A DNA stretch of 64,000 bases from an uncultured Aquimarina sp. (GTDB lineage Bacteria; Bacteroidota; Bacteroidia; Flavobacteriales; Flavobacteriaceae). Position numbers and translations under genes: made by a program. Under the pieces are notes generated by a model, which saw only the letters and a list, made by a program, of their open reading frames with translations, did not search any database and was not told the DNA's origin. Where the stretch lies: positions 1 through 64,000 of the forward strand of contig NZ_CANLYD010000016.1 in the NCBI RefSeq assembly GCF_947495315.1. The letters run 5' to 3'. Below, piece after piece: positions 51,537 through 61,179 of this stretch (position 1 is the stretch's first letter; every line of letters begins with the position of its first letter).

Positions 51537-52253
51537 ATGAAAAAGATTTTAACATTAGTAATTGTAACAATATTTTTTGGTTGCACAACCGAAGTGGATT
51601 TTGGAGATTTAGCTTTCATCACAAAAAGTAGAGACTTTGTAATAGCCGATGGAACAGATACAGTAACATTTGTGGTTACTTTTAATAACGAAGCTAACAT
51701 TGATCAGATTAGTGCAAAAGCCACTGTAATGAATGGAAGTTTTACAGATAACGATGATGATGAGTTAACAATTGAACCCGTTAGAGATATTACCGGAAAG
51801 ATTGAGTCTATTGTGGAAGTAAGAGGAACAACGTCTGCTGCTAACACTATTGTAAGGTTCAATATCAATGAGTATACAACAAAATTTGAGCTTAGTCCAC
51901 AGCTTTCTATACCAAGTAATATTAGCCTTAATGCTTCGGCCTTTTCTGTCCTGAATAACTTTGATGGAGAGATAACACTAACTGGTAGTCTTTCAAATGA
52001 AATAGGAAGAAAAGTGTCTTCCGGAAATAAGGTCAAGTTTGAAGATTTTTTCGCTGATGGTTCACCTGTCAATGGGCAGTATAGAGCACAATCTTTAAGT
52101 AGTGGAGCAGATAGTAAAGTTTCTACAGTTTATAGCCCAGGTGAGATTGATGAAAATCAAACGATAACACTTAGAGTTACTGTTTTAGACGATAATGGGG
52201 AGGAAACAAATATTTCAGATAGTATAGAAATTTTTATTACCACAGAAAACTAA
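51537..52253 (+). CDS. Lipoprotein with Ig-like domains
   Basis: The 238-residue product has a lipobox (LVIVTIFFGCTTE). Beta-rich repeats follow that resemble bacterial Ig-like domains (FVIADGTDTVTFVVTFNNEA, ENQTITLRVTVLDDNGEETN). The start lies one base after the previous stop, so translation is coupled. It may cap or anchor the putative barrel protein. The domain type is judged by pattern only. Confidence 0.68.
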   Translation: MKKILTLVIVTIFFGCTTEVDFGDLAFITKSRDFVIADGTDTVTFVVTFNNEANIDQISAKATVMNGSFTDNDDDELTIEPVRDITGKIESIVEVRGTTSAANTIVRFNINEYTTKFELSPQLSIPSNISLNASAFSVLNNFDGEITLTGSLSNEIGRKVSSGNKVKFEDFFADGSPVNGQYRAQSLSSGADSKVSTVYSPGEIDENQTITLRVTVLDDNGEETNISDSIEIFITTEN

Positions 52254-52273
52254 AATTATAATACATAAGAAAG

Positions 52274-52459
52274 ATGGAAAATACAGAACAAATTACAAAA
52301 GCAATTAACGACTTTTTAGAATCAATCAATAAAACTGAGTTAGTCGCTAAAGAAATTATTTTTGAAACAGAAAAACAAGAAGAGAAAAGTAGTATGGGGC
52401 TAAGAGCTTGTAAATGGGTATGGGATGCTGATTTAAAAAAATTGGTTTGGCGGTGTTAA
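52274..52459 (+). CDS. Small protein with leader-like acidic half and Trp/Cys-rich tail
   Basis: The 61-residue product has an acidic amphipathic N-terminal half (TKAINDFLESINKTELVAKE) and a compact tail MGLRACKWVWDADLKKLVWR ending in Cys. The arrangement recalls leader-core peptides or a small secreted disulfide peptide, but no modifying enzyme, transporter or signal peptide is nearby. It follows the Ig-like lipoprotein by 20 bases and is probably in that transcript. Confidence 0.55.
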   Translation: MENTEQITKAINDFLESINKTELVAKEIIFETEKQEEKSSMGLRACKWVWDADLKKLVWRC

Positions 52460-52617
52460 TTAATTAAATAGGTATTTGAGATATTATTATATATTGTATC
52501 AGGATACCTTTATTTCTTAAATTCTTTTTTTTATATATTTAAAAAGGAAATTATAAGAAAACATACATTAAGATATTTAACCGTTTTAAATCTGATAAAG
52601 ATTTCATAAAAACTTTT

Positions 52618-53177
52618 ATGATAAATAAAAATCATACAAGCGAATTCCAAAAATTGATACTACAAAACTTAGGAGAAAAATATACACTTGATAAAACAGA
52701 AGAAAGTTCTAAATATGTATTTGGGTTTTGGAAGCATATAGATTATGAACCTGATGACGATCGCGCTGCATTAATAGGTCCTGGACCTGTTGTTTTTATA
52801 AAGATACTAAAGAATACAAGATGTTAGGCAGTGGCGATCTTGTATATGGAGATTACTTTGATGAGTTTAGAGAAGAGGATGATAAAGATGATATTGATAA
52901 AGAGCAGTCTATAGACGAAATAAAAGCAGGTATTTTAAAAAGAAGATATGTAAACGAACGAGATATTGTTACAGTAGTTTTTAAAGCTATGGAGGAAATA
53001 GGGGAGTTCAAATTTAATTTAAACCATGTGGATCCTAGAAAACCGATGGATACCTATATCTTCATATCAGAATCAGAAGAAGCTAGAAATAAGGTAATTT
53101 GGTTTTTAGAATATGCTGCGATTCCTTATCAAATTAAAGGTACTACTAATATCATTTTTGATAGAGAAATTAAATAA
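52618..53177 (+). pseudogene. Uncharacterised gene split by a homopolymer frameshift
   Basis: The first frame (52618-52827) runs to DRAALIGPGPVVF. Adding one T to the T5 run at 52793-52797 would continue it as YKDTKEYKMLGSGDLVYGDY into the frame of 52821-53177. The joined product, about 186 residues, has the VxFYKDTKEYKxLGSGD hairpin common in small immunity-type proteins. The second half is helical with FISESEEARNKVIWFLEYAA. Either a pseudogene, phase-variable tract or sequencing error. Confidence 0.7.
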
Positions 53178-53186
53178 GTTTGTAAT

Positions 53187-53699
53187 ATGCTTTCCAACCA
53201 AACCCTTACCATACTAATTATCCTAGGAGTCCTAATGAGTTTAACAGGCTTGTTTTTGTCCACTTTTACTTATGTATCCAATAGCGATTTTCTGCTTACA
53301 GCCGGATTGTGGTTAATAGAAGTTCCGGGTATGTTTTTGTTACTACTAAACGGTTCGTTTCTTAAAACCAAATATTCACGTATTGTGATGGGGTTATTAG
53401 CATTTATGATGGTAGGTGGAGCTTTTATGATTATGCATTGGCCTTATGGCCGTCTTATTCTGGTTGGTGGATGTATCGGTATCGTTATATCTTATTTGAT
53501 ACATTTTCTTAAAAAGCCCATCAAGAAACGAATTGACTATCTTAAATTAGTTTGGGTAATTGTACTATATATAGGAGCGGCCCTAAGATTATATCATATT
53601 ATTCCACGAGATTATAGGATCCTTACTACTGTATTAATGATCTTGACTTTAATGGATTATATATTACCTAAGATTAAGAATAAAACCTTGTTTGAGTAA
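53187..53699 (+). CDS. GldL-like membrane protein
   Basis: The 170-residue inner-membrane protein has five hydrophobic segments. The block MMVGGAFMIMHWPYGRLILV resembles the paired helices of GldL (GxxxKIMHWPG), the proton-channel subunit of the gliding/type 9 secretion motor. Related GldL-like proteins of unknown role are common in Flavobacteriia. No gldM or gldK-type gene is next to it, so it is probably not the motor subunit itself. Confidence 0.6.
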   Translation: MLSNQTLTILIILGVLMSLTGLFLSTFTYVSNSDFLLTAGLWLIEVPGMFLLLLNGSFLKTKYSRIVMGLLAFMMVGGAFMIMHWPYGRLILVGGCIGIVISYLIHFLKKPIKKRIDYLKLVWVIVLYIGAALRLYHIIPRDYRILTTVLMILTLMDYILPKIKNKTLFE

Positions 53700-53953
53700 T
53701 GAGAAACTTTGACTGGCCATTTCTACTATTTACACTAGCAATTGTTGGTATATTGATAAATTTCCTGTTTAAGCTTCAATGTCCACAATGTAAGGCGAAG
53801 TTCTATTTTATAAAACATCTAAGAACTGATGATTTGGGAGATGATTTTGTATACCCGCATAAACGTATCTACCGAAAGTATTATCAATGCAGAAAATGCA
53901 AGCACGAATGGAGTATCGATCAAAAAAGAAGTGATCGTAGTGATATTGATTAA
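53699..53953 (+). CDS. Small membrane protein with zinc ribbon
   Basis: The 84-residue product has one N-terminal membrane helix (FLLFTLAIVGILINFLF). Two CxxC pairs follow (CPQCKAKF and CRKCKHEW), which should bind one zinc. Its ATG overlaps the stop of the GldL-like gene (TAATG), so translation is coupled. Confidence 0.75.
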   Translation: MRNFDWPFLLFTLAIVGILINFLFKLQCPQCKAKFYFIKHLRTDDLGDDFVYPHKRIYRKYYQCRKCKHEWSIDQKRSDRSDID

Positions 53954-54063
53954 ATGACCCACAAACCAATTCCTTCCCAAAGAAAAAAACTACACAAAAA
54001 CACCGTATATTAGAGTAACATTTTAATCTGGTAAGACACTCACTAATAGATACACTATTACAT

Positions 54064-54453
54064 ATGATATTAACGATAAAAGATACGACCATAGGCGGTG
54101 ATCTATTAAATGAAATAGAAATCGCTGTACAGAACGAAAGAACTACCGTAAAAGACATCATTATAGGTCGTGTAGCGGCAGAAGTAAAAAATTATAATGA
54201 TAAACTACCGGAGTATTTTACAGGATTGGTGCAACCTTCTGAGGCAGAAAAAACACTCAATGGATTTAAGCTTAAAACCAGAAAGAAAATCGATGCAGAG
54301 CAGCAAGCCTATATCGCTCTGGAAGCTTTTCAGCAGAATGGTTTTTTTGTGCTTATCGATGACCAGCAAGCAGAGGACTTGGATCAGGAGGTATTAGTAG
54401 CTGCAGATACTAGTGTGAGTTTCGTGAAGTTAACACCATTGGTAGGAGGATAA
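54064..54453 (+). CDS. Uncharacterised partner of the DUF4132 gene
   Basis: The 129-residue cytoplasmic product begins MILTIKDTTIGGDLLNEIEI and has a basic middle (FKLKTRKKIDAEQQAYIALE) and a beta-rich end. Its TAA overlaps the next ATG by one base (TAATG), so it is co-translated with the DUF4132 protein and probably works with it. No family is recognised. Confidence 0.75.
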   Translation: MILTIKDTTIGGDLLNEIEIAVQNERTTVKDIIIGRVAAEVKNYNDKLPEYFTGLVQPSEAEKTLNGFKLKTRKKIDAEQQAYIALEAFQQNGFFVLIDDQQAEDLDQEVLVAADTSVSFVKLTPLVGG

Positions 54454-56960
54454 TGAAAAGTTTTCTAAAACAACTTTTGGGTACGCAAACTACTAAAGCA
54501 ATCACAACAGTACTGATTGATCCCGAGATTCGGGTTTTTATCGATGAGCTTATGCAAGAAGTAACTGCTAATAGAGATGGGTATTATGCAGTAAAATTAA
54601 GTGATTCTCCAAAATACAAAGCGCTTAAAAAGAAACCAGCGTCATTTAAGAAAAAGGTCATATTCGCCTTAATACATTATAAAAATGTAGAGTATTCGGG
54701 TAAAAATAGCGCTTGGGGTACAAGTTATTATTGGGTAGGAGATATCTTAACCAAGCTATTAAGCCTATCGATTCGCGCTGCAGATCTTCATTTTAGCCAG
54801 GAGGAATTAGTAAAGATTATTGAGGGTTTTATAGCCACAAAGAAAGGATATTTTCTGGTGTCTGATTGGCCATTTATACCGTTGCTGAGTAAGATGGAGA
54901 AGTATGTACAAGAGCATGGATTATCTCCAGAAATTGAAAAAGGGTTGGCCTTGATAACCAAAAAAATAGCGAATAGGAGAGAAGTCTATGCAGATGAAGT
55001 TAAAATACTGGATCGTATCCGTCAGATAAAACAAGGCCCCACAGAATTTGCCATTGATCAGCGGGATGCATTAGGTAAAGCAATAGTATCTACAGCCAAA
55101 TCATTCTCAGGTAAGAAACAGGATATTTTTATAGCACTGTTGCAGCATTTTGCAAAAGGAGCATCAAAAAGTAGTCCTGCCAAGATCTGGCTTAAACACA
55201 CCGATGATAAGATAAAAGAAATTGGTGAGGGTATGATCATCACTTCATATTTGGGATGGATCTCTATTGTTACCGATGTACTCAAAAATATTCATAGGGA
55301 TAAGAGTTATGAATTTCGTTTTGTTTCCGACTCTAATTTACAATTGTTACGCGCTGCCGTATGGTCCGCGTCAGGGATCAACGATGATCATCTTAATCAA
55401 GCCATAGAAGAATTAGGGCTATGGAGTTTTAAAAAACTACCTTCTTATGGTTCGGTAAGTGCCAAATTAGGAAATGCTACGATATATACATTCTCTCAAC
55501 TACCATATCAAGACGGTATTTCGAGACTTACCAAATTTAGGATGAAAATTAAATATCCTTCTGTACAAACACTCATCGAAAAAGCTATTATGAGAGTAGC
55601 CGAAGCGGAAGGAAAAACCATGGATCAGATCGAAGAGTTGGCGGTGCAGGATTTTGGGTTAAATAATGAATATGAGATCATCCAGAAACTAGGTACGTAT
55701 AAAGGTATCGTGACTATAAAGAATAGTACTACCGTTTCTTTATTATGGGAAAATGAGCAAGGAAAACAAATAAAATCTATTCCTAAAGCTATAAAAGATA
55801 CCTACCCGGAAGAGCTCAAAGCACTTAAAAAACAAGTGAAGGATATTCAATCCAGTTTAGCTGCGCAGCGTAGTAGAATCGAAAAAATATTTGTGGGTAA
55901 ACGACAGTGGAAATTCTCTGATTGGAAAAGCCTGTATCTGGATCATCCACTATTAGCTTTTTTTGGCACCAAATTGATATGGAATTTCAAGCTAGCCGAT
56001 ACCACCATACAAGCGATATATCATAATAATCAATTTATAAATCCTGATGGAGAAGTAACTCAGGATGTACATCGTAGTGAGGTTTCCTTATGGCATCCCG
56101 CTACAGCAGCAATAACCGAAGTGGCATCCTGGAGGAATTGGTTGATGACGCATCAGATACGACAACCATTTAAGCAAGCGCATCGCGAGATTTACCTGGT
56201 AACAGATGCAGAACTCACTACCAATTCGTATTCTAATCGTTTTGCGGCACATATCCTCCGACAGCATATTTTTAATGCATTATGTCGCGAACGTGGATGG
56301 CGCTATCAAATACAAGGACAATGGGATTCTTATAATACGCCTACCATCAAAATTCCAGCTTGGAACTATAGAGTAGAATTTTGGGTAGAGGGTATTCATG
56401 GCTCTGCTAATGATATGGGTATATTTAATTATCTGCAAACAGATCAGGTGCGTTTTTATAATAAAGAGGAGCAAGTAAATATGGAAGATGTACCTACGAT
56501 CGTGTTTTCTGAGATGATGAGGGATGTGGATTTATTCGTAGGAGTAACTAGTATTGGTGCGGATCCGAATTGGCAAGATGGAGGACAAGAGGGATATCAG
56601 CAATATTGGACGGATTATTCTTTTGGGGATTTGGCTACTAGCGGAATTGAAAGAAAAAAGCTGCTGGAGACGTTAATACCAAAACTAAAAATTAAAGATC
56701 AATGTACTTTTGAAGGTAATTTTTTAGTGGTTAAAGGAGCTATAAGAACGTACAAAATTCATGTAGGAAGTGGTAATATTTTGATGAAACCGAATGATCA
56801 ATACTTATGTATTGTGGCTAATAGGTCTAAGAAAAGTGAATCAATATTTTTACCTTTTGAAGGCGATACCATGTTGTCTATGATCCTGAGTAAGGCGCTA
56901 TTGCTAGCAGAAGATAAAAAGATTACCGATTCGACTATTTTGAGCCAGATAGGAAGATAG
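54453..56960 (+). CDS. DUF4132 / MolR-like large protein
   Basis: The 835-residue cytoplasmic protein is mostly helical in its N-terminal half. The C-terminal half contains the DUF4132 blocks SEVSLWHPATAAITEVASWR, then QIRQPFKQAHREIYLVTDAE, then FAAHILRQHIFNALCRERGW. A separate C-terminal module ends IHVGSGNILMKPNDQYLCIV, then FEGDTMLSMILSKALLLAED. E. coli MolR belongs to the same family. Its biochemical function is unknown. ADP-ribosylation or regulatory roles sometimes proposed are not visible in motifs here. Confidence 0.85.
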   Translation: MKSFLKQLLGTQTTKAITTVLIDPEIRVFIDELMQEVTANRDGYYAVKLSDSPKYKALKKKPASFKKKVIFALIHYKNVEYSGKNSAWGTSYYWVGDILTKLLSLSIRAADLHFSQEELVKIIEGFIATKKGYFLVSDWPFIPLLSKMEKYVQEHGLSPEIEKGLALITKKIANRREVYADEVKILDRIRQIKQGPTEFAIDQRDALGKAIVSTAKSFSGKKQDIFIALLQHFAKGASKSSPAKIWLKHTDDKIKEIGEGMIITSYLGWISIVTDVLKNIHRDKSYEFRFVSDSNLQLLRAAVWSASGINDDHLNQAIEELGLWSFKKLPSYGSVSAKLGNATIYTFSQLPYQDGISRLTKFRMKIKYPSVQTLIEKAIMRVAEAEGKTMDQIEELAVQDFGLNNEYEIIQKLGTYKGIVTIKNSTTVSLLWENEQGKQIKSIPKAIKDTYPEELKALKKQVKDIQSSLAAQRSRIEKIFVGKRQWKFSDWKSLYLDHPLLAFFGTKLIWNFKLADTTIQAIYHNNQFINPDGEVTQDVHRSEVSLWHPATAAITEVASWRNWLMTHQIRQPFKQAHREIYLVTDAELTTNSYSNRFAAHILRQHIFNALCRERGWRYQIQGQWDSYNTPTIKIPAWNYRVEFWVEGIHGSANDMGIFNYLQTDQVRFYNKEEQVNMEDVPTIVFSEMMRDVDLFVGVTSIGADPNWQDGGQEGYQQYWTDYSFGDLATSGIERKKLLETLIPKLKIKDQCTFEGNFLVVKGAIRTYKIHVGSGNILMKPNDQYLCIVANRSKKSESIFLPFEGDTMLSMILSKALLLAEDKKITDSTILSQIGR

Positions 56961-56984
56961 TAGGAAACAAGAAATTAAGAGTAT

Positions 56985-57107
56985 ATGATACCAATAGCTT
57001 TGCTGATAGGGATTTTAGTGTTTTTGGGAACAAGTTCCAGAAATCCCAGATCAACGAAAAGATTTAAAAGACGGTGTAAAAAGAAAGATACGCAATCGGA
57101 TCTTTAA
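56985..57107 (+). CDS. Very short membrane peptide (40 aa)
   Basis: The ATG at 56985 gives MIPIALLIGILVFLGTSSRN, then a strongly basic tail (STKRFKRRCKKKDTQ). One hydrophobic segment followed by a Lys/Arg-rich tail would give a single-pass peptide with its tail in the cytoplasm. It follows the DUF4132 gene by 24 bases. Without homologues at hand it is only a candidate gene. Confidence 0.4.
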   Translation: MIPIALLIGILVFLGTSSRNPRSTKRFKRRCKKKDTQSDL

Positions 57108-57133
57108 AGTATTATAAACAAACACATGATAAT

Positions 57134-57322
57134 ATGATTATATTAAGAAAATGGTGGTTACGATGTATAGTTAGTTTAGTATTAGCAGCAGTATTATCAG
57201 AGATACTTTTTTTACTAGTAGGTTTTAGGATCAATAGTTTTATACTAGGATTAGGATTATATATAGCGGTTAGTATTATATATGGGTTTACGATCATAGG
57301 AACTGGTAAAAAACAAAAATGA
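57134..57322 (+). CDS. Small membrane protein (62 aa)
   Basis: The product has two hydrophobic helices (WWLRCIVSLVLAAVLSEILF and LGLGLYIAVSIIYGFTII) and a basic C-terminus. It follows the previous peptide gene by 26 bases on the same strand. No family is recognised. Confidence 0.6.
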   Translation: MIILRKWWLRCIVSLVLAAVLSEILFLLVGFRINSFILGLGLYIAVSIIYGFTIIGTGKKQK

Positions 57323-57427
57323 TAGGTAAGTTTACTTTTTAGATTCTAGTAAATAATTAAATCTTGAACTGCAATTAAAGAAGTATTTCTGTGAAGGGAG
57401 TCATCACGATAAAGACACATGGTTTAC

Positions 57428-60400
57428 CTAGAAACCAGTAAAAGCAAATCGTTTGATAAACGGAAGGTGTTTATGAAAAACGTCTCTTTTTATATTAAGA
57501 ATATCTTTTATGTTGGATTCGATAATTTTCTCTCTAACATCCGTTTGTAAATTGGTATTGATTTCATCAGGCTTGTTGATAGTAGTATTGTTAAAATAGG
57601 AGATGATTGTCGTTTGTGACTGATTCGTATGCGTGACATAGGCGAAAAACGTGATAGCTAATTCTTTGTATTTCCCGATAGGTAGGGCTAACAAAAACAT
57701 GACGGCTAGCATCTCTTGTTTGTCTTTATCATTGGTGTATCCAAAATTCTCGTGAGCTTTTACAATACGATAGATATTGATAAAACGCTTGATGGCTCTG
57801 GGACTTGGTCCTATAATAATAGACATCTCCTGTAGTAATTCGATTTCTTTTTCTGAGAATTCTATAGGTTCAAAAGACTCGCTGGTTTCAATGATCTCAC
57901 TTTTTTTAACGGGAGGCTTTGCTATAGTTTCTTTACTACCAGAATCGATGGTAGTTTCTTCTACTGCTGTATCTGATTCTTTTATTGGTTTTGTAGTAGC
58001 TTTTTTATCTGCAGGAACATTGGCCTTAGTAGATTCAGCAGCACTGGTTGTATTGGATGTTTTAGATTGTAATAAGGTTTTGATCATATTTTTTACACTG
58101 GTGTCTTCTGCAGCTTTCAAATTAAAGGGTACTTGAAATATCTTTTCAAGATACGAAGAAGCGTCGATCAGTTGTTTTTGTGAATCGTCATCATCCTTTG
58201 TGAAATGTAATCGGTGTTTTTTGATCAATGCATTTTTAACCCATCTAGGATCCACACCTACTATAACAACAAACAGGGGATAGGCCATTAATAAATTAAC
58301 AGCTTCTAATACTTCTACGACCCGATCTTCTGGGCAACGGTCTAAGTCATCAATATATAATACAATGCGTTCTAATGGACGTTCAAAATGCTTTCTAAAT
58401 TTTTCTATGTTCTCTTTTTTGGAGTTTTCTACTTCATCGATATGCTCAGAGAATAACGTACTTAGAACCTCAAAATCATTTCGGATAATAGAGACCAATC
58501 CCAAATGCTTTTTATAATCAACACTCACGGATCTTTTTTCTATAAATGATTTGAGGGCTTCTGTGGATAAGGTATTATTTTTTCTGAATACCAATGCTGC
58601 TTTTTGTTCTTGTGTCTGATAGATTTGGTGATTGATATCCGAGATTTCATCTTTGATCTGTTCAATTTCCAGTGCTAATGCCTTCTCATCTTGTTGAAAC
58701 GAGAATATCACCTGTTCTTTTTTCTCAATATACGTTTCTCGTAGGTTCCAGAAAGAAGCAACTAATGGTTGTAAGCCTTTGTATACTTTTATTCCTCTAG
58801 CATACAACCCACTGATGATCGTAAGAATTGATAAAAATGGTGTAATAAAACCATAGTCAGTTACACCTATTAAAGTAGTAATATATGTTATCACTTTTGG
58901 AAGCCCCAATGCCAATAGTAAAATTGCTATGATACAAAGGATATTTATCCAGAGGTATTTCTTTAAAAAGAATGTTTTAAGGAAGGTGATTGCTGATGTG
59001 GATTGTTGATACAGTTCTTCTGGGTTTTCCCAATATTTCTTAGGTATGATTTCTTTAAGCTCCGCTGTCTTCTTAATGATAGAGACATTAGTATCGATAG
59101 CTTCTTCAATCTTTTGTTGTACTTGGAATTCAGTATCTATTTTTTCTAAAAGTCCATGTAGACTGGCTTCTCTAATCTGTTTTATTTTATTGTCTAGTCT
59201 CGTTTGTTGGTTTTCCTTATTTTCTTCAAGGTTCTCTAACTGTGCATCTTTTCCTTTTATTTCCGTTTCTAACTTTGTGATTTCGTTTTGTGTAATACTT
59301 AATTCTTTAGCGATTGCTTCTTCAATTTCCTTTTTATGATCAACAGCTGCATTCTCTTCATTACTAATATATTGATTTAGCCCTTCGAATATTTTGGTAA
59401 TAATTCCTGCCCAGAGGTTGGTATCCATATACGACCAGGCGTTAAAATGTACATGGGCAACCCCACTACAAAAACCAGATTCTGGACTTTTATTAGATAG
59501 TTTTTGTATTCTCTCTTTTAGCTTTCGCATAAAAAAACTTTTTCCGGATCCCCAAGTTCCAAATAAAGCAATGGCAAGTGGTGGCGTAAAGCTTTTAGTA
59601 GCGATTACTCTGGCAAAAGCTGCCACATCTCTAGAGATGTCTAAAAGATCTTCTCCAGAGTCTGCATCACTGGTAATTCCCGCAATAGAGGTGATTTTTG
59701 TTATGGTAGTGATGGTGTTTTGCTCATTAACTTCTGTAAAGAGAAGATCCAACTGTTCGGGATTAATTTGAGATACTATCTTAAGTACATCATCATTATC
59801 CGGTCTGGAAATTAAGCTACTACTATAATTTATGGAAGTCGTAAACTCCATTTTTTGATCTTGTAGCTTCCAATCAATAGATAAGACATCTTCATTTTTA
59901 GGGCTTTTTTTGATAATACCTAGTTTATTTACAGAATACATTGTATTGCCTTTATTTTCTTCTAGAATGTCATTAGTTATTACAATATCACCAGGTTTAA
60001 TGGATTCTATAATTGCTTTGTATTTTTTATAAGAACTATGTTCTTCAGATAAATCATTATAAAATTCAACTACCTCGGAGTGTCTACCCAAGGCAGTACT
60101 GATCATATAGAATTTTCCAGAGAAGCCTTTTAACAGATCTGTTATACTGGATACTGAATCACTGTCAAACGATTTTTTTATAGTGGTATCATTCTCCAAG
60201 GTTTTTGATTCAGGATCGATTGGTATTGATTTCTTTTTTTTGATTTCTTTTTTAATTTCTGGCGTATCAGGTATATCATTTATTTCATTAAAGAATTCTT
60301 TTCCTCTGTCGTTATTAGGAATTGAAATAATAAATTTTATGTTTCTTTTTTTAAATTCATTTAAGAAACCATTTATAGTATTAATTGTAATTTCTAGGCT

Positions 60401-60778
60401 TTCATCAAAATTTAAACCACCAGTTCCTGTTCCCAAAAGGGGGAACCATATTTTTTTGTTTGCCAGTAATTCTAAATTACCTCTTATACCATTATCCAAA
60501 TTCTTTCTAAATGTTAAAGCTGTATTTGGAGCTCCAAGAGTTTGGTCAATAGTAACTATAACAAGTATGGGCCTTAAACCTTTACTATGAATTACATTAT
60601 AACCAGTATCTAGATTTATAGTTTTTAAAATATCCTGATCATATCCATAGACCTTTAATGCCAATTTATTAAGATATCCAGGTGTTCCGGTAGAATCAGA
60701 TGAAACAATAGCTAGGTCTGCTTGATGAGAAGAGACTCCTAATTTAATTTCATATAATTCATTATCTGTCTTGATCAT
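57428..60778 (-). CDS. Macro-domain-like/KAP P-loop NTPase fusion protein
   Basis: The 1116-residue protein has an N-terminal domain (1-170) with KIWFPLLGTGTGGLNFDES, like the ligand loop of macro domains. A small beta module follows (about 215-300, SIKPGDIVITND), then a KAP-type NTPase. Walker A is LFGTWGSGKSFF near residue 405, and Walker B is RIVLYIDDLDRCPEDR near 806. A coiled coil (480-560) and two membrane helices (600-670) lie inside the KAP domain as in KAP proteins. A Thr/Lys/Glu-rich linker precedes SIIIGPSPRAIKRFINIYRI. It is likely a membrane-bound ATPase sensing an ADP-ribose-like ligand. Confidence 0.78.
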   Translation of the reverse strand: MIKTDNELYEIKLGVSSHQADLAIVSSDSTGTPGYLNKLALKVYGYDQDILKTINLDTGYNVIHSKGLRPILVIVTIDQTLGAPNTALTFRKNLDNGIRGNLELLANKKIWFPLLGTGTGGLNFDESLEITINTINGFLNEFKKRNIKFIISIPNNDRGKEFFNEINDIPDTPEIKKEIKKKKSIPIDPESKTLENDTTIKKSFDSDSVSSITDLLKGFSGKFYMISTALGRHSEVVEFYNDLSEEHSSYKKYKAIIESIKPGDIVITNDILEENKGNTMYSVNKLGIIKKSPKNEDVLSIDWKLQDQKMEFTTSINYSSSLISRPDNDDVLKIVSQINPEQLDLLFTEVNEQNTITTITKITSIAGITSDADSGEDLLDISRDVAAFARVIATKSFTPPLAIALFGTWGSGKSFFMRKLKERIQKLSNKSPESGFCSGVAHVHFNAWSYMDTNLWAGIITKIFEGLNQYISNEENAAVDHKKEIEEAIAKELSITQNEITKLETEIKGKDAQLENLEENKENQQTRLDNKIKQIREASLHGLLEKIDTEFQVQQKIEEAIDTNVSIIKKTAELKEIIPKKYWENPEELYQQSTSAITFLKTFFLKKYLWINILCIIAILLLALGLPKVITYITTLIGVTDYGFITPFLSILTIISGLYARGIKVYKGLQPLVASFWNLRETYIEKKEQVIFSFQQDEKALALEIEQIKDEISDINHQIYQTQEQKAALVFRKNNTLSTEALKSFIEKRSVSVDYKKHLGLVSIIRNDFEVLSTLFSEHIDEVENSKKENIEKFRKHFERPLERIVLYIDDLDRCPEDRVVEVLEAVNLLMAYPLFVVIVGVDPRWVKNALIKKHRLHFTKDDDDSQKQLIDASSYLEKIFQVPFNLKAAEDTSVKNMIKTLLQSKTSNTTSAAESTKANVPADKKATTKPIKESDTAVEETTIDSGSKETIAKPPVKKSEIIETSESFEPIEFSEKEIELLQEMSIIIGPSPRAIKRFINIYRIVKAHENFGYTNDKDKQEMLAVMFLLALPIGKYKELAITFFAYVTHTNQSQTTIISYFNNTTINKPDEINTNLQTDVREKIIESNIKDILNIKRDVFHKHLPFIKRFAFTGF

Positions 60779-61103
60779 TATTTATAGTTAAATTATTGAT
60801 ATAAATTTTGTGTGTTATTTTAGATAAACTTCACTAATACTTCAATAAAATGACAATTGAGAATTGAATTCAGAAAGGAGTTTTTGAATTCAAAAGGTGG
60901 GGAAATTGTTGATTAAATATAAAGTTCCTTGTTTTGAGATCAAAATAATAGTGTATTTATTTTGGGATTCATTTTAATCTTTCCCTAACAAAACCATCCT
61001 AAAAACATCTATAACCCACTACTATACGTGTCCTTAGTGCCTTTCGTCCTAAAAAAGTTCACATATTTTACATTAATCCTAAAATAGATATACAACATAT
61101 GCT
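60779..61103. other. Gene-free stretch
   Basis: It is AT-rich with no credible ORF. TTGAATTC and GAATTCAAA repeats near 60865-60890 form a weak inverted pair. Nothing else is evident. Confidence 0.5.
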
Positions 61104-61137
61104 AAAAGTAAAGGCAACAAAATACATTGCTGCCTTT
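61104..61137 (-). terminator. Intrinsic terminator of the metzincin-like gene
   Basis: AAAGGCAACAA (61110-61120) and TTGCTGCCTTT (61127-61137) pair with one mismatch. On the minus strand the stem is followed by ACTTTTA. It lies about 40 bases after the stop at 61180. Confidence 0.65.
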
Positions 61138-61179
61138 ATATACGGATTATAAGATTTTAAGAATGTCAAAACTGCATCA

